Below, piece by piece: positions 11,673 through 23,900 of a stretch of 64,000 bases of DNA; position 1 is the first letter of the stretch; every line of letters begins with the position of its first letter. The position numbers and the translations under genes are program-made. Source of the stretch: Wuchereria bancrofti. Lineage: Eukaryota > Nematoda > Chromadorea > Rhabditida > Onchocercidae. The stretch lies in contig SSBO01000003.1 in NCBI GenBank assembly GCA_005281725.1, positions 3,906,495-3,970,494 of the forward strand, written 5' to 3'. The notes below the pieces were generated by a model. It worked only from the letters and a program-made list of their open reading frames with translations. It had not been told where the DNA came from and ran no database searches.

Positions 11673-12770
11673 CTATAACTTTTGCCTTTTTTTTTTCGGC
11701 ATCTCCTTACATTCCAAAGACTCATCCGAATTTTCGACAATTGTTTCTCTGTTTTTTCTGGTGAAACGACCAATCCATAGTACAGTCCCGTGGTTATCAG
11801 TGATTGCATAGAGGAAAGGATGATTAGCACGAAATGCTTCTCTTTTATCCATTACCATATCGTTCCTTACTGGGATACTTGAATTTTCGTTATTGATTCC
11901 TTTCTCATCGATCTGAACTTTTCTATTATTTGTTTATAGCATTTTTTATCCGTTAATAGTATCTTTTATGAAAGGCAATTGGATTTGTCAATCCAAGGAA
12001 TTAGCTAAGGTTAGGTTCTGATTAAAGTTTATTTAAATTAGGGTAAAACCAAAAACCTTGATATAAGCGTGATTTCTGATATCATCCATTGTAAACAATC
12101 TCAAAAATGCCGGAAAAAATCATTCGATTGGTGGAACACTGATTGCATTGTCTTTAATTCATTTAACAAACATATTTGATTTTCGTACTTAAATTTTGGA
12201 ATTGTAACCTAAAAAAAGCTGAAGTCCTTTTTATGAATTGAAACATTCAGTATTGGAAAATAGAGTCAGAGACTAGAAATCTAAATGGCTACTAAAATTT
12301 CAATTTTGATTTTAATACTAAAAATGAGTGAATTGTCAAGTTTAAATGATCGGAAAATTTCGAGGCNNNNNNNNNNNNNNNNNNNNNNNNNNNNNNNNNN
12401 NNNNNNNNNNNNNNNNNNNNNNNNNNNNNNNNNNNNNNNNNNNNNNNNNNNNNNNNNNNNNNNNNNNNNNNNNNNNNNNNNNNNNNNNNNNNNNNNNNNN
12501 NNNNNNNNNNNNNNNNNNNNNNNNNNNNNNNNNNNNNNNNNNNNNNNNNNNNNNNNNNNAGCAGTTGCATTTCGGAATTTTTGAATGGTAGTGACACCAT
12601 TTGAATGTGTTGGTTTTCGTAGTAAGGAAATCTATCATTGGTATCTGAATTTAAACTTAAGGTCAGTTATATCCAAAAATAAAATGCATTTGATTACCTG
12701 AAACTTCGCGTAATGTCAAAGCACTGATTCTTTCACTATCGAATAACACAGCAGTCACAAGTTGCGACAT
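11673..12770 (-). CDS. Serpin-like protein, short at the N-terminus and interrupted by an assembly gap
   Basis: Exon A (12770-12698) starts MSQLVTAVLF with an upstream in-frame stop. Exon B begins at 12644 and enters the N gap at 12559; it encodes NQHIQMVSLPF followed by residues like the serpin sheet-C/B strands before the LP motif. Exon C (11922-11673) contains the RCL hinge region (KVQIDEKGIN) and the serpin signature FRANHPFLYAI followed by VLWIGRF, then a Lys-rich tail. These are the C-terminal 40-50% of a serpin. The usual N-terminal helices are not visible upstream, and the hinge-to-signature distance is shorter than in inhibitory serpins, with Asn where small residues are normal. It could be a truncated serpin, a pseudogene, or a model broken by the gap. 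Serpins inhibit serine or cysteine proteases by loop insertion; inhibitory activity is doubtful here. Confidence 0.6.
12367..12559. other. Assembly gap (193 N)
   Basis: A run of N interrupts the serpin-like gene. The serpin core between the LP strand and the reactive-centre hinge should lie in or near this gap. Confidence 0.99.
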
Positions 12771-15263
12771 AATTTATTTCACTCAGCCTTATCAAATCTT
12801 ATCAATTCCTGTCGGATGATAAAACAAATAAACATTGTTTCCACAGTACATCAGTTACACGTAGTCGTGCTGAATAGAACGGTGACATATAATTCAGCGG
12901 AAGAAATTCCTACGTCCAATCATCAGTGAAATGTATTCCATTAAATAAGAAGTTTAATGATTGAATGGAAGCGATGCTAGCAATATTACGGGCTCCGTAA
13001 TTTATACTTTTCTTCATCCATTTAATAAATACCTGCAATATACCAAATATGTTTCATCTTTTCAATTTTTTTTTCTTTTTTTTACTACTGCAAATTAATT
13101 AAAAGGATAATTAAGTGAAACAAACGAATAAATTTTACTCGGATGCATCCAATTCAGAGTGCTGCTAAGAAAAAAAATAAAACAACCAGTTAACAAAGTG
13201 TAAAAGTAATAATAAAGTTTGAAATGGTAATGATCAAATTTTTATAATGCATTTAAAAAAAAACATTTTCAAATTTAATTTAATCAATCACTACGAATAG
13301 AAGAAATAGCAAAAAAGCATAGAGAATATTTCAAAAATATTTCAAAAAAAAAAATATTTCAAAAAAGAAATAAATAAATAACTTAAACAATATTCATTTC
13401 AACGATACCATATAAGTTATCATAACTATACCACAGCGAGTGAAAATAGTCTGCAAGAAAAAAATTGAAAATAATCTTTGCCAAAATATTTTTACATTTC
13501 AAAAAAATTTTTAAAGAGTTACAGAAGAAAAAGGATAGTGATATGAGGATAGTGATAATAAATTCCGAATTAAACTAAACATTAAAAATAAATAAATGAA
13601 TATGAAATACAAATAACTAAAAAGCTAATTAATAACATATTATATGCCATCAAAAAATAAAGGTAAAATAATAAAGGCATTCATACGAAAATATAATTAA
13701 AAGAGGAATGAAATATGTAGGCAATTTAAAGTTTAAATTTAAATATGAAAAGTTCTTTTGATAAAAGAACAAAAGCAATAATTAAACAGTTAAAAACATC
13801 AAAAAATATCTTTATATTATTTTTTAATGTTATAAAGATATTTTAAAAACGTTATAAAGATATTCAAAAAGATATTTAAAAAAAGTCAAATATAAAATGT
13901 AAAAGTTTTCAAAAATATAAACAATAAACTTAGCAGAATGAAGTGATTTTTTCTTAAAATATTATCAGTTTGAAGTATGTTTAACTCAGTTATCAGTTTG
14001 AAATATGCTTATCTCACAATAAACAGTAATTTAATTTCAACTTAAATCAGTGATAAATTTTATTCCTCATATATTTTTATTCGAAACATCAATTTGAACA
14101 TTGTCTTTTTTTTGCAAAAATTGTGAAATTATTCTTCCTGAAATGTGCATTTTAGCATAACTGAATATCATAAAACAATAGAAATGTAAAAAAATTTATG
14201 GTAATTCCCTAGCTTATAATTAACTAAATATAAGCTTTCTTTAATTATCATTTGTGTCATCCCTTCTTCGTTTATAACTTAAAAGAAGCATTTAAATTTG
14301 ATTATAATGATCAATATCTTTTTAAATTGATTGAATAAATTAATGTCTTTTATATCATTGTAAAAGATTTTTTCATACAAAATAATTATTCAAGCATAAA
14401 TTTGCAAATTTATTATACTAATTGGACGCAAAAAAACTATACAATTTTTGAGAAAAAAAGTGCAATTTTAATGGCAATAAAATGCTATCTAATTCAAACA
14501 ATTTTATTTGTCAACTATCAATTTCATGTTGGTTTTTTTTTGAATAATACTCGAAAAGAGTTTGTTGGTGAAAAGAAAAAGAAGATATTATGATTGATGG
14601 ACATCACGGTGAGAGAAATACTCGAAAGTCTCTTTAAGCATTAGCATATTTATAATAAAATGTTTTCAATTTAAACATAAATTTGTAAGTTTGAAGAAAG
14701 ATAATAGTAAATTTCATAATCTCTAAAATTAATGACCTTTGTCCTGGTAAATCTATAAAATCCAACTGTTCAAGATAATAAATAATTGAAATATTTAAAT
14801 AAATGAGTGAGATTTTGAATTTTCATTTGGACCCAGAAGATGATGTAAAATTGGGAAAGGTTAAAGCGGATGGTGGGTGGTTTGTATGGTCTATTCTTTT
14901 CCTGGGAAACACCGGGATTTCTGGGGGCAACTCAATGTAAAGCATGGGGTAGAGTTGCTACTGTTTTTTTTTTCTTCTTTTATAATTCTTTTTGCAATTT
15001 TTTTAATTTTTGAATTTTTGTAATTTTAAAATTCATTCTGGTAAAAGCTTGATGTTATCATTACTTAACTATGGAATGGTTTTGTATGATTAAACTATTC
15101 TCGAATATTTAAATAAATTCTCACTAAAAAAACAATAGTGCTAGCATTGTGATGGTAATTTTTTTCAAAAAAAAGCATTTAATAATGGAACAGTCAGATA
15201 TTATCATATATTTATTTACAAATACTAATAAAACTTGTCGTGTAGTTATTCCTTCTCTTCAGG
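12771..15263. other. AT-rich intergenic region
   Basis: It is mostly A/T-rich with runs of A, and 'aaaaatatttcaa' words repeat near 13330-13370. A small plus-strand open frame at 14803-14940 (46 codons, containing KADGGWFVWSILFLGN) sits in locally less AT-rich DNA. I could not link it to an exon or family with confidence. Nothing else is supported. Confidence 0.45.
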
Positions 15264-17294
15264 ATGGAGTTATTTGAAAGTTTGGAAGAGGAGGCATTAC
15301 TTGCAATGGTGGATAAATATTGCTCGGAACCAGTCCATAATCCTTTCGCATCAGATATGAGAAAGTTTGATGCTACAGTTATCAACGAAAAAGTAAATTC
15401 GAAATTTAGTTTTCATATCAGATTAATTGTTTCACATAGAATTCGTTCAGGGACACTATAATATACTGTCCCATAATCTGTGTTTTCGGTTTAATAGAAA
15501 TAAATGCTAGTCGACATGTTCAATATTTTTTATTTTTTTTAAACTCGTTTTTTTTTAAAGAAAAGTTGATATTTTTCAAACTAAGCACGATAAAATGGGA
15601 TCGGATTTAAAATTTCTAGTTTTAAAACGGTCATTAGTGATTCGGAAGCTTTTTATTACTAAGTCTCGAAGTGGTTTTATATTTCGGAATTATTTACTTC
15701 AGATGATCATTGATAAACTGATTGATATTTATCCTAATTCTGTTGCACCACAATCCGTTGCAATACTTGATGCACTAGTCTATAAAATGAGTGCTCCATA
15801 CAGGTTACCAACTTTTTGATCTTTATGTAAATAAGTAACACATTAGAAGTGCAATTTAATTTGTGTTCACTTTTTTTTGAATTAGAAGCTCTGTTCAGAA
15901 ATGTAAGAATTATCAAATCATATATCACACCATAAAGCTGATAATCATTTTTAGGCATGCCAAATTTTGGAGGTTCACTCGTCGTGTCTTAAAAGAATTA
16001 AATAAGTTGAACGCATTGAAACTCAACAAATATTTGAAAAATATCTCAAAGGTACTTCGTTGTTTTTAAAACTTTGCAATTTTTAATGTTTAATTTTCAC
16101 ACGGTTAGCTTTCCGTCATCATTGTTGACTATGATATTAGAAGATCTTAGTGTTTTCGTTTTCTCACTGTAATGTTGGAGAATTCAACGGCGACACCATT
16201 ACTGAGAGAATAGGTTTTTCTTATTTCCAATGTTTTTGTTCTTAAATACAACCTGTCTCGATCATAATATTGAATAATTGGCATTGCATTCTCACAATAG
16301 ACCGTTTTTTTGGCTCTTTTTTTTTGGTAAATTTAATACTTTTTACATATTGCATTCATTTAGCCAATTTTATAAATTATTTTGAGAATCTCAAAAGATA
16401 CCTAAATTCAAATTCTTATTTATAGGATATGTTGAAATCAGAGATGCATTACAGTTTGAATGTTTGTGCAAAACGATACATAGCAGCAGTGTTAATTTCT
16501 AGAGCAATTCGTAGTTGTAGGCTTCGAAATCTCTGTGAACAGGCTGCCTCACACTGTCTTCAGCATATACAAACCGGGCATTTGGTATTTTTTTTTTTTT
16601 TTTTGTGGGGTGGATGCAAACACTGTTCTGTACTAAATATATAAAATGTTAAACTAAATATATGGTAACAAAACTATTTTTTTTTCTGAAGTGGAACTTG
16701 TAAGTGTTCATTTTTTGCCATGGATACTTAGTATATAAATTTTCTAATATAAAAATATAATAGCGCGGCTATTTTCGTTCTTCGAAATGGAACTTAAAGA
16801 ATGTTTGTTTGCTTTCTGTAATGTTCTTGGTGGCTTTTTAGTTACAGTCAAATTTACTGTTGCTGGCACTGAATGCAGATGTGTATGATGCTCTCAAGAA
16901 GAATATGGCCAAAATAGTAGAATGTTATGATTGCTTGCAACCGTTTCTTACCGATTTGAAGTATGAGTTGCATAATGAGAAGAAGGTTTTCATGGTTTTC
17001 ATTTCGGAAATAAATGTATTGTTAAGAAAATGTCGCAGAAAATGTATTTGATACTGAATGATTAAATAGGCTAAGAATATCTTTTTAACCTTTCTTCATC
17101 AGTTAGATATTTCCTTTTTCAGTCTACTTCATATCAGAAGATTATTGGTGACAGCAAATAATACATTTCAAAATAGCAGATATTTGATTTCATCACTAAA
17201 TTCCTTTCGCTCGATTGCTGGGATATGTGGTATTGAGGAAAATGAATATACTGATTTATTAGCTTCCACGAGTACACCAAAGACAAGCAAGTAG
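15264..17294 (+). CDS. NEPRO-like nucleolar protein (DUF4477 family)
   Basis: Six exons: 15264-15392, 15703-15803, 15955-16051, 16426-16584, 16842-16960, 17123-17294, about 258 residues with consistent phase. The start follows a TCTCTTCAG acceptor one base upstream of ATG, suitable for trans-splicing. The match is to Nucleolus and neural progenitor protein. The early segment SVAILDALVYKMSAPYRHAK and RRVLKELNKLN parallels the NEPRO Leu-Tyr-Lys/Arg-Arg motif. The middle exons match the family region of Leu-rich helices (SNLLLLALNADVYDAL). Human NEPRO is over twice as long; the conserved part is N-terminal. NEPRO is linked to ribosome biogenesis and RNase P/MRP. The family call is based on remembered similarity and is moderate. 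Confidence 0.55.
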
Positions 17295-17941
17295 TACTTT
17301 TAGTTCTCAAATTATAATAATATATATAACATTCATTTATTCTGTCTTTTTACAAAAATTATTTACTTCTGAAAGTCACATCATAATTGCTTTTTTTAAA
17401 GATTTTTTTTAGTTAGTAGCAGGACTCGTTTACACAAACCGGTGGTTTGATGATTCAGCTGAAGTTATGATTAATTGAAGTGTCTTTCATTCACCCTATC
17501 TCACTTCAGTGGTAAATTATCTCCGTTATTTATCAGTACGATTCAGTGTAACGAAGTATGTACAAAAGTGAAAAAAGATTAATAAAATTCCTCTTAAAAT
17601 TTGTTGTTGGATGTTTAATGTTATTAATGTTATGTATGATTTCATATGTTAGTTGTGTGAATTTGATAAAATTTTTGAGGCTTTGTTTTTCGTATATTCA
17701 TACATTCGTTAAACTTTCGTTGTAAAGTAAATTAGTTCTTGGCATACATTTACCACAGGATGTTAGATGCTTTAAGTATACTGAATTTAAGTGATGAGTG
17801 GAATATAAACTTCGGATTTCGTCTTGGGGATTAAGTAACGGCTGGACGGAAACTGGTTTTAACACAAACAAGGAACTGGTGATCCACGTTTGGTATGATT
17901 AGAATAACTGAATATTGTTGATGTGAAGGATAATCGTTTTA
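17295..17941. other. Intergenic region between the NEPRO-like gene and SPT1
   Basis: About 650 bases with no supported coding sequence. It should contain the 3' end of the NEPRO-like transcript and the promoter or trans-splice acceptor of the SPT1 gene. Confidence 0.5.
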
Positions 17942-20900
17942 ATGACTTTTCAAGTTTGGGACTTGCTTCAAAGGATGTCAACATATCATGAAGAAGACTA
18001 TAACCACAATTTCAGCAATCGCCTCAGTAGTCATATCTCCACTTCTGTAAGTTTTTGGCCATTAATTTCAACACATTAGTTTCTACTTTTTCTGCTTTGA
18101 AGATATCATTAATTAAACAGAGTAAACGAGTTAATAGGGATAATTTCCGGGTACTACGTGTTCTAATGTATATCTACTTTTATTTTTGTCATAAATTTAT
18201 AGTTTAACATCGGAAGTTAGCATACATTGCCTACAACAGCAAAATAATCAAAGTGTAATATAATCTGTATGCTATGGGGATCGATTTAGGCATTCTGTAG
18301 ATCTAGCTCTATGAAATCTAGGATCATCAGAACAAATATTTTATGCATCTTATTGGAAAAAAAAAAGATTACCTGAATAATAGTAGTGTTCTGTGGTGAA
18401 TTGGAAATTAATCAAATGACGACTAAAATATTTTTCATTCATTACAGAGTTACAAACAATTGATCACTGAAAGTGTAATATTATCTGTAATTATTTACGG
18501 TGTAATCGTCCTGAAATTTCGAAAACAGAAACATACATGGTTAACTGAACAAGTAATTCTTTCAATGTTTAATAAACTATTACATATTAAATGTTTAATG
18601 CTACACTTTCCTTAATGTTCAATATATAGCTGAAATATTATAGCAAAAAGAACAAATAATCGCAGAATGGAAACCTGAACCATTGGTGCCTGAAATTCCA
18701 GCAGAACATTCAGCCCTAGAAACACATTACTTTGATGGGTTGGATATTTTTTTGTTTGATATAAACTATAAATGAAATACGCATTTATAGTTGTATCTGT
18801 TATTAAATTTCACGATATTTTACTTTACATTGGTCATAGATGAATTGAATCTATTATATGCAATATTATAGTAGTTTATTTGTAGGAAAGTGAGCAAATT
18901 CGTTACCTATGATGGTAAGGAATATTTGAATTTAGCGACAACAAATTTTTTGGGATTGATTGGTGACAAAACAATTGAGGTAATTAATAGTTTCAATTTT
19001 TCAACAGAATGAAAAGCATTATTGGAAGTGTCTGATGAACTTTTAGTTAAATACTTCATTATTTTGCAGCGAAATGCAAAAGAAGCAATTGCAAAATATG
19101 GCGTTGGTTCATGCGGACCACGTCATTTCTATGGCACAGTGGATGTGCATCTTGCATTAGAGAAGCAACTTGCCGATTTTTTAGGATGTGAGGAGGCGGT
19201 GCTTTATAGTTATGGTTTTGTAACTATTTCCAGTGCTATACCATCATATGCAAAAAAAGGGGATGTTATTTTTGTAGACAAAGGTAATCTCTTTTATCGT
19301 TTCTTTAAAATGCTACATTCTCTAAAATAATAACATTTATCTGTAAGTAATAATTCAAGATTGAAATTAGTTTCAAATTGCTTTATCACATGAAATCCCA
19401 TTGCTAAAATGGCTTTAAAAAAATGTTGGAAAAATACATTAATAAAGTTTGGAGGCAAAATGCAAAAGTACTGTTAGCTTTTGGCCAAAACAAATGTTAG
19501 AGATTAGAAGCATATCTGTAGTTTGCTACAGTCATGCCACTTTTGGAAAATGTGTACTGTTACTGAATATTCTTAAAAAACTGGCGGTTATAAAATTCTT
19601 TTGTGTTTGCACTGAAATTGAATAAATTAAATTATAATGGATAAATTGATTTTGTTAGGTTTCATGACATTTAGGAGTGAATTTTGCAATACAAGAAGGA
19701 CTCAAAGGATCTAAAAGTCGTATCGAATGGTTCAATCACAATGATATCAACGATTTAGAGAGATTATTAATGGAACAGGCTGAAAGAGACCGTAAAGTTC
19801 GTAATTCACATTGATATACTGTGCTGTACAGAACTTTTTTAACGTTTCTATAGCATTTATTTACAATTCTATTGTTTATTAACTTCACTTTTAGAAGGTT
19901 TCCATCTCCTGTCTTTTTTTTTTGCAGTTTCCTAAGTTAGCATCAAAAACAAGACGATTTATGATGGTTGAAGGACTTTACATGAATAGCGGTGATTTGT
20001 GCCCATTGCCAGAACTTATGGCTTTGAAATGGAAATATAAAGTACGTATCTTTATTGATGAATCATTATCCATTGGTGTTATTGGCAAAACAGGACGAGG
20101 TTAGTTTTTTTTTTCTGTCTTTTAAATAATTAATTGATAAGATAATTTCAATAAAAACAATATTTTTCATTCTATTTTTTCTTATTTGTTTTCTAAATGG
20201 TATAAATCAAAACAATATAAGAAAAGGAGAGAGTGCTAGAAATGAAGTGAAATTCGCAAAATTTGTGGAAAAAAATAGAATTAGAGATTCCTTTTATGTT
20301 AATGTTAAAGTTATAATGTATTATTTATGTTAACTTTCATAAATTGTGCAATCGATTCAAATTGGAAACTCTTTATTAACAACATGAGTATGCTATCAGC
20401 TAGCATAGCTTATGATACAAGACTAAAATGCAAGTATAAGATCACCATAATTCTTAAATACAAAGATATGAAAAAATATGTACAATATATTTTCACCCGC
20501 TAAGATATATGCAACATATCTTAGCATGTGAAACGAATGTCGCATTTCAATGACTCCTTTCTAAGATTATGTCTTCGAACTGCATTTATCGTATTCACTT
20601 GAGTTTGTGGGGAATGGAGTATTTACATTGAAAAAAAAAACGGAAAAAAAGACATTGTTTACAAATGATATGATAGTGTGTTTTGAATCGATGATATAAA
20701 TTTAGATATTAGCAGGTTTTATTCAGTTAGGCTTATATTTTACAAAACTTTATCGAGATTCGAAATGAGCTAGAATTCTATCAAGTTTCTTTTTTTGAAT
20801 TTCTAGAAAATTTTAATAGGATATTTAAAACATTGGGTAATGATTTTTTTACGGGTTTCATAGTAGAAATATCAGTTGAGAGTTAGACATAGCCTATCAG

Positions 20901-23900
20901 TTGAGTTAGATATAAGTTAGATGTAACTTAACCAGATTACTTCGTCTTTGACTAGTGAGAGAAGTGGCAACGTTAATAATAAAACTAAACTGAGAGAAAT
21001 GGTAGTTGTACTTGAAGCAGTTTTATCTTTCATCTCATCTTTAAATGTTAATAGTTTCCCGTAGGTGACTAGTAGATCAAGTGCTACTCCATTCGTCCAA
21101 CCAAAGCCATCCTTAAAAATTAGTTTGTGTGAATTTTGCTTATTTACACTTGATAAATTTGTCGATCGTGTAAGTTAAATTATCAAATTTAGTGGAGATT
21201 TTTGAAATAAAAAAAATGCACTGTTAAAATTTTCTAAAATGTCAAATTAAAATTTCCTATTTTTATTATTTGATAAATTTAAATATCAGAAAATTTATCT
21301 TATTTTTAAAGGAATAAATTTTTTAACCTGTATTTCATATTCACCGCCTTCAGCTTTATGCACGTACGGTTTAGTAACATCATATTTCTCCCACATTTTA
21401 CCATCTTTTAAGTAAGCTTGATAGTTTAAGTTGATCCATTTTTGTGCGATATCAAACGCTTTTTGTTGCATCCTATGAAATTCATTTTGTTCATTCGTAA
21501 ATACTATTACTTAAGTGAATATTTTAAAGTAAACATTCTTACTGTGATTTGAGCATTTCAAATATGGGCATATAATAAGATTTAGTTTTCATAGAAATAT
21601 GACAGAACAGATGTATCAGCAAGTGATTTCAAATAAACCAACGAAGATGGAACCATGCCAACAGTGTAAATAGTCAAATGGATTGTTTAGGAATATATAA
21701 TGAGCAGTATAATATAAAAATGCAACATAAGTAATGTAATATATACTTTTCTACTGTTAAGATGAGAAATGACAAAATGATTCTAATGAATTATTTCATT
21801 TTTATCACTGATATCATCATATATAAGATGTGTTAATATTGTGAATATTAACATTGATAGCATGAAAATATGAAAATTTCATATTTTCATTCAATAGCAA
21901 TAATATTAATTATATGAAATTGAAAATTGCAATTCTACAATAATATTTTAATAATATATCGATACATACCTGTAATAATTAGATCTTCGTAATCCTTCAA
22001 TAATCATATGATTCATATTTGCCCATCCATTTGGAAAATCCCATTGTTGATTTGTATCATTGATTAGACTAAACATTTTAAGGTATTTAATTTCATTTAA
22101 GTTATTATTGAAATTAGTCTAATGATTTTGTAATATTTATCTTCTTCATTTCTCATATCAAAATATTCTAAATTATTTATGAACTTTTTTTATATTCGAA
22201 AAATATAATAAATAGAATATAGGTTTGATAATATAATAGAAAAATAATTGGATATTTTAAAAATGGAATCATAATTTATTTATGTATACCTAACAGGAAT
22301 TCCAAAGGGAAAATTTAAAAGTCCACTACGTTGTAATGTATTAAGTACATCAGTCATCATTCGGGTATCTAATCGTCGATAGCATTCAGCAAATAATGGT
22401 ATTGCGATGGAAGGATACGCTTCATAATTTCGTTTACCAGTTCGTATATTTACATCATACCATGCTTTTTCCGTTTTATCATAAAATACATCAGTAAATG
22501 TATCGATGAAGATATTTCGCTCTTTGTTTAGCTCATTTCGACGTGTTAAATTTCCTTAAAATTAATCTTTAACAAATAATTTTTTGAATAGTTTTTACAT
22601 TTTTTTACTCATAATATTTAGATTTGCAACTTTTTTTTTTCTTTCTGAGGAATAAAGTATTTTAAGATTTAATTATTGATTTATAAAATATTTTTGTGGA
22701 ATATTATATTTGTCGTTAAACTTTAACTTTATATTTTAACAAATTTCAATTAATACTTAAGTTTCATCAAATGTAAAACGAACCAAGATGACCATGTATA
22801 TGTGATAATATAGCCATGTTCCAGCACATAAATGCATTTAAGTCAACCGGTGCTATGTTTGATGTTTCACAAGTTTCTATTGTTTTTTGATCAGCAAACC
22901 AGCGGCTACTGAAATCCCATCCTGATTCAGCTGCACTTGCCATATCACGCCAAAGAGCACGTTTTTTTGACGGTAGTACATGCTCAGTTGTTATGTAATC
23001 TTCACGATATGATTCTGGTCTAGAAGAAAACTCAAAAGTTACTCTTAATTTATGCTTTTTTTTTTCGTTTAATGATTCATATTGAATGATAAAAGTTTTT
23101 TTTTTTCGCATTTGAAAAATTAGATAATTAATTATGATTATGTAGCATAAATCATAAAGAGATAGTAGTTAGAAATAGCATTGTGGACAATGGATTTTTT
23201 ATGTTCATTGGATATTTTTATAATCGAAGATTTCGGAAATTTTCAAATTTTCATTTAAAAAAAAAGCAGCAAATTTTTAAGTAATTTAGCTTCCAAATGA
23301 ACTATAAGTTATATCAGATAGTAACAAAATCATGAATGATTATCATTATGTCTGCTATCAAGCAGCAATGATAACATAAAAAGATAACTAAATGATAATT
23401 AAGGGAAAGAAAAGTATCAAAATTATTCATAAATTTTTTAGCAATATATATTTATCATCTATTTATTAAGCAGTAAAATTATTCTAAGTGATGAGAAAAT
23501 GATAAGATGCAAAAAAAAATATTCATATTTTACCTTGGTACATTACTGTCAGCTCGATAACGGAATACTGTATAGTTTCGACCATTCTTTTCTATTATCA
23601 CTGTACGTTTTGTCTTCCAAAAGAATAACTCCTGAAATTACTGATAAAGATTTTATCCATTATTTAATTTATTTAGATTTTTGTTTGTGAAATAATTTAT
23701 TATTTAATTCATTGTATTAGTGATTTGAATGGTTGTTGTTTTTGGATTAATTTTGAAAGTTAGGCTTGAAATAGAACAATGAACAGATCTTTCTTGTGGC
23801 TATAATCATCCCAAATAGTAGATCTACGATAGATTTAAGAATTAAGCATAATTTAAAATATTTCTAATTGTGAATTAAATTTACCTTTTCCATAGTTTCA

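Noticed and set aside
12285..12638. Open frames on both strands across the N run
   Set aside because: They exist only because N codons are not stops. Only the serpin-like frame has independent support on the known side of the gap.
14803..14940. 46-codon frame with a DGGW motif reminiscent of monocarboxylate transporters
   Set aside because: Only a few residues match, it stops at once, and no continuing exon was found.
15595..15702. Upstream extension of NEPRO-like exon 2 as a separate start
   Set aside because: The frame is open but lacks family similarity before 15703, where a TTTACTTCAG acceptor precedes the conserved part.
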